Shown: piece by piece, positions 14,621 to 19,632 of the stretch
Layout of the letters: each line of letters starts with the position of its first letter
Position numbering within the stretch: the first letter of the stretch is position 1
IMG/VR virus record: IMGVR_UViG_3300023184_000469
Span: 1-25,804 of that record
Source of the DNA: a virus
Strand: one strand, 5' to 3'
Length of the DNA stretch: 25,804 nucleotides
Notes under the pieces: model-generated
The model's input: the letters and a program-made list of their open reading frames with translations, nothing else
Told to the model about the DNA's origin: nothing
Database searches by the model: none
Made by a program: the position numbers and the translations under genes

Positions 14621-14864
14621 GCTCGTAAGCAATAATCTTGGCATGGTCAGCTTCAGCAAGTAAATGGCTAGACAATCTCATTGTCCCTTCAATCTCTAAT
14701 TCTTTGAACTGAGTATCAGTAAAAATGCCCATGACGTTACGTCCTTCAAACCAGACTTCATCAATGTTCTCGTTGTAAGTACCTTCTTCGTCCTGCTCGT
14801 ATTCCATCACAACAGTAACGATTACAGAGCCTTCACCAGTTGTTGTGTCAAATTCGTATTTCAT
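14613..14864 (-). CDS. Hypothetical acidic protein, 83 aa, first gene of the dpdA operon
   Basis: The protein is strongly acidic with a beta-rich N-terminal half (MKYEFDTTTGEGSVIVTVVM, then EYEQDEEGTYNENIDEVWF) and a helical end (SSHLLAEADHAKIIAYEHE). An acidic, beta-sheet small early protein could be a DNA mimic, but that is speculation. AAGGA 6 bases before the ATG is a good ribosome binding site. It lies just downstream of the operator-bearing promoter at 14912-14940. Confidence 0.7.
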   Translation of the reverse strand: MKYEFDTTTGEGSVIVTVVMEYEQDEEGTYNENIDEVWFEGRNVMGIFTDTQFKELEIEGTMRLSSHLLAEADHAKIIAYEHE

Positions 14865-14911
14865 TTTGTATCCTTAAAAGTACCCTTGCGAATTGCTTGG
14901 GCTGACGTTAG

Positions 14912-14940
14912 TGTATAGTTTTCTCAACGCTTTGTTGAAA
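14912..14940 (-). promoter_or_regulatory. Promoter of the dpdA operon with a Cro-type operator palindrome
   Basis: On the minus strand TTCAAC (14934-14939) is followed after 16 bases by TATACA (14912-14917). The -35 and spacer lie inside the palindrome TCAACAAAGCGTTGA (14924-14938). Six bases separate the palindrome from the -10, exactly as at the repressor gene promoter (17189-17215). The shared design suggests control by the same Cro-like protein. Confidence 0.55.
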
Positions 14941-14960
14941 AATATATCTAAGTATTTTCC

Positions 14961-15293
14961 CTACTCCGTAGTTTTTACGCCAAGTCTTTCACTTGCTTGC
15001 TCAGACCGCCATATATCTGCCTTCATTTGAGCAGCCACCAGCATCCATTTGAGGGTTTCTTCCTTCTCGATTGCTACCTGCAAACCCTTTAAAAGTAATT
15101 GGTAGTCAATGCTGGCATAGGCTTCTCTCTCTTGAGCAACTGCACTTTCAAACCCCAACTCCAAGGCTTCCTTCATCAGCAATGCCTTCTTTGTTTTGCG
15201 GAATTCTTCGAGGTACATCCTTTGTGCCTTAGCCTCGGCAAATTTGCATGAATTTTCAATGATGTATTCGATGGCTTTGTAAGGTGCTTTCAT
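14961..15293 (-). CDS. Hypothetical helical protein, 110 aa
   Basis: This is an all-helical charged protein (MKAPYKAIEYIIENSCKFAE ... AVAQEREAYASIDYQLLLKGLQVAIEKEETLKWMLVAAQMKADIWRSEQASER). The block EREAYAS.DY..LL.GL..A...EE.LKW....A.....WR.E.A is familiar from the early regions of many phages next to VRR-NUC nucleases, but no function is established. The ATGA overlap with the nuclease gene upstream shows coupling. A role in recombination or replication is plausible from context. Confidence 0.72.
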   Translation of the reverse strand: MKAPYKAIEYIIENSCKFAEAKAQRMYLEEFRKTKKALLMKEALELGFESAVAQEREAYASIDYQLLLKGLQVAIEKEETLKWMLVAAQMKADIWRSEQASERLGVKTTE

Positions 15294-15556
15294 TTGACAA
15301 CTTTCAACATTCTTAATGCGCTCTCAGGGCAATCTATTCTCGCTAGGATACTTCCTGTCCAATTCTCGAAAAAGTCTGCTTGTAGCTTCGTTAAACGCTT
15401 TTTAGAGTCCGTTTTAATCTCAACCAGAAATGTGTAGCCTTTGTAGCCAACTAAAAGGTCAACTGGTAAGCCAATAATCCAGACATATGCGCCAGCACCA
15501 CGCAGGGCTGAAACAATCTGTTCTTGGTTAGCATCAACTCTGGCGGCTCTCCTCAT
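15290..15556 (-). CDS. VRR-NUC domain nuclease, 88 aa
   Basis: This is a single-domain PD-(D/E)XK nuclease of the VRR-NUC type, like those that cut branched DNA such as Holliday junctions. The active-site pattern is complete: an N-terminal Gln (Q11), GLPVDLLVG with D33, FLVEIKTD with E46 and K48, then LTKLQADF with Q59. Stand-alone copies of about 90-100 residues are common in phage replication regions, where they may resolve replication intermediates before packaging. The ATG overlaps the preceding frame and the stop overlaps the next start as ATGA. Confidence 0.85.
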   Translation of the reverse strand: MRRAARVDANQEQIVSALRGAGAYVWIIGLPVDLLVGYKGYTFLVEIKTDSKKRLTKLQADFFENWTGSILARIDCPESALRMLKVVK

Positions 15557-15749
15557 TTCGTAACCTCGTCATTCTGTCCCTCAAAAGCAAAGTATCTGAC
15601 TTTCCTCTGATTCGTTCCAAGTCCACGCACACTCCCTGCCACCAGAGCAACGCTTTGCTTGAGCCAATCGTCAATTTCTTTTTGTTGAATCTCCGTATCC
15701 ACTCTCTCGCTTCGCAGTCCTTGAAGTGGTTTAATTCTGCTTGATTCAT
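15534..15749 (-). CDS. Hypothetical early protein, 71 aa
   Basis: The protein reads MNQAELNHFKDCEAREWIRR ... ALLWWQGVCVDLERIRGK and LLRDRMTRLRNEE. The pattern DCEAR.WI.RF, WWQ.V..D.E..RGK, LR.RM resembles a small helical protein found next to replication genes in other phages. A different frame (15553-15771) covers nearly the same DNA and has the better ribosome binding site (AGGAG) plus ATGA junctions at both ends, so which frame is used, or whether ribosomes shift, is unsure. This frame is preferred on protein-like composition. Confidence 0.6.
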   Translation of the reverse strand: MNQAELNHFKDCEAREWIRRFNKKKLTIGSSKALLWWQGVCVDLERIRGKSDTLLLRDRMTRLRNEESRQS

Positions 15750-15767
15750 TTATAGGCCATTCAAAGT

Positions 15768-16550
15768 TCATGCTTTTCTCCTGTAGGCACTAAGAATTGC
15801 TCGTTCCTCTGGAGTTGGAGGACGAGTTACTTTTTCATCTGCTTTGATTTTCTCTAACGCAGGGTCAGGCTCATTCTTTGATGCAACTGTGAGCCTCACA
15901 ACATCGTATGGATTTTGTTTAGGTGCGTTAGTGCTTCTAACCCAGTTACGCCACGTTGCAAACCAATCCAACTTCACACCTTTCTGACCTGCTTGTGCTA
16001 TCCAATAATCCTTGAACTGGTCAAAGGTTTTAACAGGGCTAAGTTCTGGGCGTTCTGTTTGACAGAATTCTTCCCATTCTTTTGGAAAACTAAAATCAGA
16101 AGCGAGGCGTTTGCCGAGTGTCTTCTTCTCTTGGTTCTTGGTTAATGGTTGTTGGTTATTGGTTGGTTGAACCTCTGTTGAACGCTCGTTTAACGTCTGT
16201 TCAACGCTCGTTGGATTCTTGTTCAACGCTCGTTTAAGTGCTGATGCTTTTCCAGCCTTAGAAGCGGTTGTCAATTGTTGTTTGTAGTGTGCAATTTCTT
16301 TATCGCACCTGTTGTGATGCCAACAATCTTCAATTGAATGAAATGAAAAAAACATTTCAAGCAGACCTGACAACATTTCCGTGTTGTCTCTAGTCCCTGT
16401 CTTCATGCCAAGTTCAAATAAATTGTTTGGCAATGGCTTTTCAGAGTCGTAGTAAAGCCAAATTAACTTGAGATAGATTCCGATTTCTTCATTAGTCAAG
16501 AACGATGTGTCCTTGATGAAATCACCAATATGATGTTGATAGTAGTGCAT
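15768..16550 (-). CDS. DUF1376-type replication protein (initiator or helicase-loader like)
   Basis: The 260-residue protein has an N-terminal DUF1376 domain (YYQHHIGDFIKDTSFLTNEEIGIYLKLIWLYYDSEKPLP, about 3-41; winged-helix-like), a Gln/Asn/Thr-rich linker (about 105-142) and a C-terminal DnaT/O-like block (FPKEWEEFCQTERPEL and DQFKDYWIAQAGQKGVKLDWFATWRNWVRS, about 153-212). This layout is that of phage proteins that bind the origin and load the host helicase, comparable in role to lambda O/P. The linker-coding DNA contains three 22-bp iterons, as gene O does in lambda. An mRNA hairpin lies directly before the start. Confidence 0.8.
   Translation of the reverse strand: MHYYQHHIGDFIKDTSFLTNEEIGIYLKLIWLYYDSEKPLPNNLFELGMKTGTRDNTEMLSGLLEMFFSFHSIEDCWHHNRCDKEIAHYKQQLTTASKAGKASALKRALNKNPTSVEQTLNERSTEVQPTNNQQPLTKNQEKKTLGKRLASDFSFPKEWEEFCQTERPELSPVKTFDQFKDYWIAQAGQKGVKLDWFATWRNWVRSTNAPKQNPYDVVRLTVASKNEPDPALEKIKADEKVTRPPTPEERAILSAYRRKA
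16176..16235. repeat. Three 22-bp iterons inside the replication gene, probable origin
   Basis: Copies start at 16176, 16198 and 16220, exactly 22 bp apart. The plus-strand core is TGTT(G/C)AACGCTCGTT. Each contains the palindrome AACG-CT-CGTT. The three copies are read in three different codon frames (KRALN, TSVEQ, NERST), so DNA and not protein sequence is conserved. A TTGGTT-rich, low-GC stretch lies next to them at about 16131-16171. This is the classic layout of an iteron origin in an initiator gene. Confidence 0.7.
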
Positions 16551-16559
16551 AACACTCGC

Positions 16560-16635
16560 CTTTTAAATCTCCCTTAAAAGAAACTGCGGCAGGAGAGGGA
16601 GGTAACTCTTTTCGGTGCGCTCATGACTTCGCACC
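16560..16635 (-). other. Leader of the replication gene with two hairpins
   Basis: The 108-bp gap before the replication gene contains, on the minus strand, GGTGCG/CGCACC (16614-16635, 10-base loop) and CTTTTAA-GGGAGAT-TTAAAAG (16560-16580, perfect 7-bp stem). The second stem's 3' arm adjoins the AAGGCGAG ribosome binding site of the ATG at 16550, so it could limit initiator translation. No T run follows either, so they are not terminators. Confidence 0.4.
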
Positions 16636-16658
16636 TAGCCGTGTTTCAAAACATTCTA

Positions 16659-17033
16659 CTATATTTTCTGATTATTTGTGATACCAGAAGTAAAGTATGG
16701 ATTGCCCTTGTAGAACTGGTTAGCCTGTTGCTTCATTACTCGGTACTCAGTCGATGTAAAGATACCCTTGGCATTACGAATGTCAAAAGGATTTAGCTTG
16801 TTGTAAGGCTCATCGTTAGCGGCTTTAGTAGCCTCAATCATGCGAGGCTCTAATGTGTACTTGCAGACCCAAGAGCGTCCTAACTTAATTTTCTCGTATG
16901 TAAGTTCTTTCTTGTGAAACATCTTTTTGCAAGCAGCCACAATAGAAGTTCTTGGAATACCAGTTAAGTTTTCCATCTCTTGTGCTGTGAGTGAGCCATT
17001 CTGCAAAGCCCGAATAATTACTTGTTGTGTCAT
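16659..17033 (-). CDS. Winged helix-turn-helix DNA-binding protein, 124 aa
   Basis: Residues about 1-65 form a winged-helix domain: IRALQNGSLTAQEMENLTGIPRTSIVAACKKMFHKKELTYEKI, with the recognition helix near PRTSIVAACKKM, followed by a wing and WVCKYTLEP. The C-terminal half (about 65-124) is Asn-, Lys- and Tyr-rich with no recognised domain. Translation probably starts at ATG 17033, which overlaps the stop of the Cro-like gene as ATGA; upstream TTG is rejected. A transcription regulator or replication accessory is likely. Confidence 0.75.
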   Translation of the reverse strand: MTQQVIIRALQNGSLTAQEMENLTGIPRTSIVAACKKMFHKKELTYEKIKLGRSWVCKYTLEPRMIEATKAANDEPYNKLNPFDIRNAKGIFTSTEYRVMKQQANQFYKGNPYFTSGITNNQKI

Positions 17034-17182
17034 TTGAACCAATCTGGTCTGAGTTCTTTTAGTTGATAAATGCGTAGTTTAGGGATGTTCTTCCAGAGAA
17101 AGACAGCCGCCCTAGTTATGCCAAGGATTCTAGCAAGCTCGCTCTGTGAGCCAGCAAGTGTGATAGCAGTTTGTTTGTCCAT
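17030..17182 (-). CDS. Cro-like repressor, 50 aa, leaderless
   Basis: The 50-residue protein is a single helix-turn-helix domain: MDKQTAITLAGSQSELARIL then GITRAAVFLWKNIPKLR. The pattern SQSELARILGITRAAVFLWK is that of Cro/YdaS-type phage regulators. It fits the divergent position between minus- and plus-strand early promoters. No ribosome binding site precedes the ATG, and the extended -10 TGCTATACT ends only six bases before it, so the message should begin at or next to the start codon. It is coupled by ATGA to the winged-helix gene. It probably binds the TCAAC palindromes. Confidence 0.82.
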   Translation of the reverse strand: MDKQTAITLAGSQSELARILGITRAAVFLWKNIPKLRIYQLKELRPDWFK

Positions 17183-17188
17183 CCAAGA

Positions 17189-17215
17189 AGTATAGCAAAA
17201 TCAACAAAATGTTGA
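17189..17215 (-). promoter_or_regulatory. Leftward early promoter with operator palindrome
   Basis: On the minus strand the extended -10 TGCTATACT (hexamer 17189-17194) has no good -35, but the -35 and spacer zone is filled by the perfect palindrome TCAACA-TTT-TGTTGA (17201-17215), six bases upstream of the -10. This is a natural operator for the Cro-like product of the gene it drives (autorepression). Confidence 0.65.
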
Positions 17216-17241
17216 CTTAGGGTAAGCACCTAGAAAATAGT

Positions 17242-17271
17242 TGTTGACCTGACTGTTTAGTTTGCTATACT
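17242..17271 (+). promoter_or_regulatory. Rightward early promoter with operator half-site
   Basis: TTGACC (17244-17249) and TATACT (17266-17271) are 16 bases apart, and TGC before the -10 makes it an extended -10. It is the best sigma70-type promoter in the window. TGTTGAC at 17242 repeats the half-site at 17210 at a distance of 32 bp, about three helical turns, and overlaps the -35. The start near 17278 serves the plus-strand genes. Confidence 0.75.
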
Positions 17272-17319
17272 TGCATCAGCCCTAGCGAATTGCAAAAGGG
17301 TCTTTTTAAGGAAATTAAG

Positions 17320-17475
17320 ATGAGCAAATACTTTACAAACAAAGAGTTTCGTAATGGTTTTGATGCAGCAGCATTGTGCGAACCATGCGATAAATCTAAA
17401 TCTAAAAATTGGATTGATGGCTGGAATCTTTATCAAGACAAAATGACCGCAAGTGAAACAGCTTGTTGGTTTTAA
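17320..17475 (+). CDS. Hypothetical early protein, 51 aa
   Basis: This is the first plus-strand early gene. The protein reads MSKYFTNKEFRNGFDAAALC then EPCDKSKSKNWIDGWNLYQDK. An ATG at 17320 preceded by AAGGA (7 bases) is taken as the start; a TTG ten codons upstream is less likely. It has a CEPC pair and a WIDGWNLYQD motif like those in small phage proteins with a G(W/F)..Y pattern, whose function is unknown. First early genes often encode host take-over factors, but nothing here proves that. Confidence 0.65.
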   Translation: MSKYFTNKEFRNGFDAAALCEPCDKSKSKNWIDGWNLYQDKMTASETACWF

Positions 17476-17485
17476 GGAGAACCAA

Positions 17486-17578
17486 ATGAAAAGTAAGATT
17501 ATTCAGACGCTAGTTGAGTATGTGTTAGCCATCGTTATCTTTGGCGGTATCGGTGTACTACTTGCATGGCGGGGGTGA
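17486..17578 (+). CDS. Very small membrane protein, 30 aa
   Basis: This 30-codon frame begins MKSKIIQTLVEYVLAIVIFG and ends GIGVLLAWRG: a positively charged N-terminus, then one transmembrane helix. A strong ribosome binding site (AAGGAG, 7 bases before the ATG) overlaps the end of the preceding gene, which supports expression. Function unknown. Confidence 0.6.
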   Translation: MKSKIIQTLVEYVLAIVIFGGIGVLLAWRG

Positions 17579-17579
17579 G

Positions 17580-17735
17580 ATGAACACACACTACCTAACC
17601 CATGTTCGTAAGATATTCCGAACCTACGATGCCCCTCCAGAGGTCATCAGAAGCTATCAAAAGCAATGGGTGCGCTCAGTACGCCAGTTGGGTGATAAGT
17701 GGCTTGTAGCAAAGCCTATCGAAAGAATCCAATGA
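17580..17735 (+). CDS. Hypothetical early protein, 51 aa
   Basis: This small basic protein starts MNTHYLTHVRKIFRTYDAPP and continues EVIRSYQKQWVRSVRQLGDKWL. Its composition (Arg, Lys, aromatic residues) suggests nucleic-acid contact. ATG 17580 is one base after the preceding stop, with GGGGGTGAG directly upstream as the binding site. The stop overlaps the next ATG as ATGA. Function unknown. Confidence 0.62.
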   Translation: MNTHYLTHVRKIFRTYDAPPEVIRSYQKQWVRSVRQLGDKWLVAKPIERIQ

Positions 17736-17905
17736 CCAGACAAGACGCTATCAAAGACTTGTCGCATGGTGACTACTGTTGCTACTGTACTGAGCCTAAA
17801 ACATCTGGCTTATGCTGTGGAGAAAATCACTTCGTACCTTTTGAGGATTTATACGATGATGACAAAGAAGCAATGATTGAAGAATATTTAAGTAAAGGAA
17901 ATTAA
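17732..17905 (+). CDS. Cys-rich small early protein, 57 aa
   Basis: The protein begins MTRQDAIKDLSHGDYCCYCT and continues EPKTSGLCCGENHFVPFEDL, so five cysteines and a histidine cluster in residues 15-35, as in a small zinc-binding knuckle. The acidic C-terminus (YDDDKEAMIEEYLSKG) may contact a basic partner. The ATGA overlap with the preceding gene supports ATG 17732 over an upstream codon. Function unknown. Confidence 0.65.
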   Translation: MTRQDAIKDLSHGDYCCYCTEPKTSGLCCGENHFVPFEDLYDDDKEAMIEEYLSKGN

Positions 17906-17906
17906 A

Positions 17907-18509
17907 ATGGTACACAAGAAGTTAATGCAAGCAAGAATCCTCTTGCAAAACGCACCCTTGAAGAAGTCAGGTCATAACAAGTTTGCTGGTTACAGTTACT
18001 TTGAACTTGGTGACTTTATGCCAGAGATAAATGCAATCTTTAATGAAGTTGGTTTGTGTGGCGTAGTCTCCTACGATTCTGAGATAGCCAGTTTAACTAT
18101 CACAGATACGGACGATAACACTAGCATTGTTATAACATCGCCAATGGCAGAAGCTAACCTAAAGGGTTGCCATCCTATCCAGAACCTTGGTGCAGTCGAG
18201 ACATATACCAGACGCTACCTGTGGGTTACAGCAATGGAAATCGTTGAGCATGATGCTCTGGATTCCTCTGCGCCACTTAAAGAACAAGTAATCATCACGC
18301 CAGCACAAGGTATACGAGATGAGTTACCTATTGAAATACTAAAGTATCTTGACGAGTTAGCAGTTGAATTGATTGCTACTTGTGAGAAAGACCCCAAGGC
18401 AGCTTGGGTAAGGTTGGAACAAGAGAACCTAGAAGCTGACCAGAAGGTAGCTTTATGGGGCTTGATGCCAAGTAATGTAAGAAGCGCAATTAAGAAAGCG
18501 AAAGGTTAA
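17907..18509 (+). CDS. erf: ERF-family single-strand annealing protein
   Basis: The 200-residue protein matches the essential recombination function family: GHNKFAGYSYFELGDFMPEI (22-41) and HPIQNLGAVETYTRRYLWVTAMEIVEHDALD (89-119) are the characteristic blocks. ERF proteins bind single-stranded DNA and anneal complementary strands, which lets the phage circularise or repair its genome without host RecA. The C-terminal 80 residues are helical and diverged. AAAGGA precedes the ATG. The SSB-like gene and a small nuclease follow, making a recombination set. Confidence 0.9.
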   Translation: MVHKKLMQARILLQNAPLKKSGHNKFAGYSYFELGDFMPEINAIFNEVGLCGVVSYDSEIASLTITDTDDNTSIVITSPMAEANLKGCHPIQNLGAVETYTRRYLWVTAMEIVEHDALDSSAPLKEQVIITPAQGIRDELPIEILKYLDELAVELIATCEKDPKAAWVRLEQENLEADQKVALWGLMPSNVRSAIKKAKG

Positions 18510-18510
18510 T

Positions 18511-18753
18511 ATGGAATACGACAATACAAACCGAGGAAGTTTGTTCAAGAACGACAGGAAAGACGATGCCAAGTTTCCTGATTACAAAGGGTCACTCAAT
18601 GTAGATGGTGTGGAGTTCTGGCTATCTGCTTGGCTAAAGGTCAGCAAGGATGGTCAGAAGTTTATGTCCTTGTCTATCAAGAATAAGAACGCTGATGCTT
18701 CCTTGAATAAACCCAAGAAAACCATTGTTCACGAGGATGATGTACCATTCTGA
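18511..18753 (+). CDS. SSB-like protein with an acidic C-terminal tip, 80 aa
   Basis: The protein starts MEYDNTNRGSLFKNDRK and holds PDYKGSLNVDGVEFWLSAWLKVSKDGQKFMSLSIKNK, a compact beta region (about 23-58) like the DUF736/OB-type small proteins of phages. It ends HEDDVPF, close to the DDDIPF tip by which SSB proteins recruit partners. A single-strand DNA-binding role is therefore likely, supported by its place just after the ERF gene. A full-length SSB is about 170 residues, so this is a minimal version. Confidence 0.72.
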   Translation: MEYDNTNRGSLFKNDRKDDAKFPDYKGSLNVDGVEFWLSAWLKVSKDGQKFMSLSIKNKNADASLNKPKKTIVHEDDVPF

Positions 18754-18801
18754 TTACGAGGGGAAAGTTGTGCAAAGGCTTTTTCAGCTTGCGGACGAGC
18801 A

Positions 18802-19182
18802 ATGAGTACCCTCACCACAATGAGAAATCAGTATGCAACCCATACTGACTTTCGTGATTTCCAAGGTTTGATTCCTACTAACTCGCATTTCTTGCCTAGC
18901 AATATAGACATGATTTGCGAAAGGAAAGGTAATTTCCTAATCGGTGAGTGGAAGAAGCCTAACGAGAATATGGCTACTGGTCAGCAATTGCTACTCAAGG
19001 CTTTTGCTCAAGTTCCTAAATTTACTGTGTTAGTCATCATTGGTAACACAGACAAAGAACAAACTGAAGTTAAAGATGTGTTCCAAGTTGTTCTAGGTAA
19101 GTGCGTCAAGATAGGAGAAGGTCTTGATTACTTAAAAGACTTTTATGTTATGTGGTACGAATTTGCAAACTCGAAAGGATAG
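18802..19182 (+). CDS. Small PD-(D/E)XK-type nuclease, 126 aa
   Basis: The core reads SNIDMICERKGNFLIGEWKKPNENMATGQQLLLKAFAQ (33-70). D36, E49 and K51 form a D...ExK active site, with Q61 or Q62 in the following helix, as in restriction-endonuclease-like folds of phages. Its place after the ERF and SSB-like genes suggests end processing to make single strands for annealing. No other domain is seen. The 48-base gap before it has only a weak binding site (GACGAG). Confidence 0.72.
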   Translation: MSTLTTMRNQYATHTDFRDFQGLIPTNSHFLPSNIDMICERKGNFLIGEWKKPNENMATGQQLLLKAFAQVPKFTVLVIIGNTDKEQTEVKDVFQVVLGKCVKIGEGLDYLKDFYVMWYEFANSKG

Positions 19183-19184
19183 AA

Positions 19185-19496
19185 ATGTCATCATACGCAC
19201 GAATAGAAATGTTGATAATTCAATGGTCTGAAGCTAGGAAAATTATTCCTAACAGTACGCCAGAAGTTCAGCTTCTTAAAGCAATGTCAGAGATGGGAGA
19301 ACTAGCAGATGCCACGATTAAACATGACAAGGAAGCTATTATTGACGCTGTTGGTGATGTCATGGTGTGCCTTATTAACTACTGCGCTCTTAAAGACATT
19401 CATCTGGTAGACTGCATGGAAGTTGCGTATGACCAGATTAAGAATCGCAAGGGCACACTATTGCCCAACGGATTGTTCGTTAAGGATTCTACTTAG
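19185..19496 (+). CDS. MazG-like nucleotide pyrophosphohydrolase, 103 aa
   Basis: This is an all-helical protein with the MazG-type metal motif: SEMGELADA supplies E36 and E39, and IIDAVGDVMVCL supplies D54 and D58. Enzymes of this family cut NTPs or dNTPs to monophosphates; phage copies may remove damaged or non-canonical nucleotides or lower the alarmone level. ATG 19185 is preferred over an upstream codon because it lies just after the preceding stop with a GGATAG-type binding site. The last 8 bases overlap, tail to tail, a minus-strand membrane protein gene. Confidence 0.82.
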   Translation: MSSYARIEMLIIQWSEARKIIPNSTPEVQLLKAMSEMGELADATIKHDKEAIIDAVGDVMVCLINYCALKDIHLVDCMEVAYDQIKNRKGTLLPNGLFVKDST

Positions 19497-19632
19497 CCAA
19501 CAAGTAAAGCCCCAAATTGCTGAAACTGTACCCTGCATACACAATAGCCATTTGTGGGTTATCTTTCCATAGTTGTTCTCCAGCTATGTAAGCGTAGATA
19601 GCACCAGTAACAATGATGAGCCATGCACTCAA
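19489..19632 (-). CDS. Small two-helix membrane protein, 47 aa, TTG start
   Basis: The frame encodes SAWLIIVTGAIYAYIAGEQLW and NPQMAIVYAGYSFSNLGLYLLAK, two hydrophobic helices separated by a short polar loop. Proteins of this pattern recur near lysis genes in environmental phages and could be holin-like, but that is not shown. The only in-frame start is TTG at 19632, which overlaps the stop of the phosphoesterase gene as TTGA, so translation is probably coupled and weak. It meets the plus-strand MazG gene end to end. Confidence 0.6.
   Translation of the reverse strand: MSAWLIIVTGAIYAYIAGEQLWKDNPQMAIVYAGYSFSNLGLYLLAK

Noticed and set aside
14918-14940. Possible plus-strand terminator hairpin
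   Set aside because: The stem is followed by A residues and no T run on either strand; it is better explained as an operator palindrome.
15553-15771. 72-codon frame MNFEWPINESS... over the replication-nuclease junction
   Set aside because: It has the better binding site and ATGA junctions, but its composition is less protein-like than the 15534-15749 frame; kept only as an alternative in the findings.
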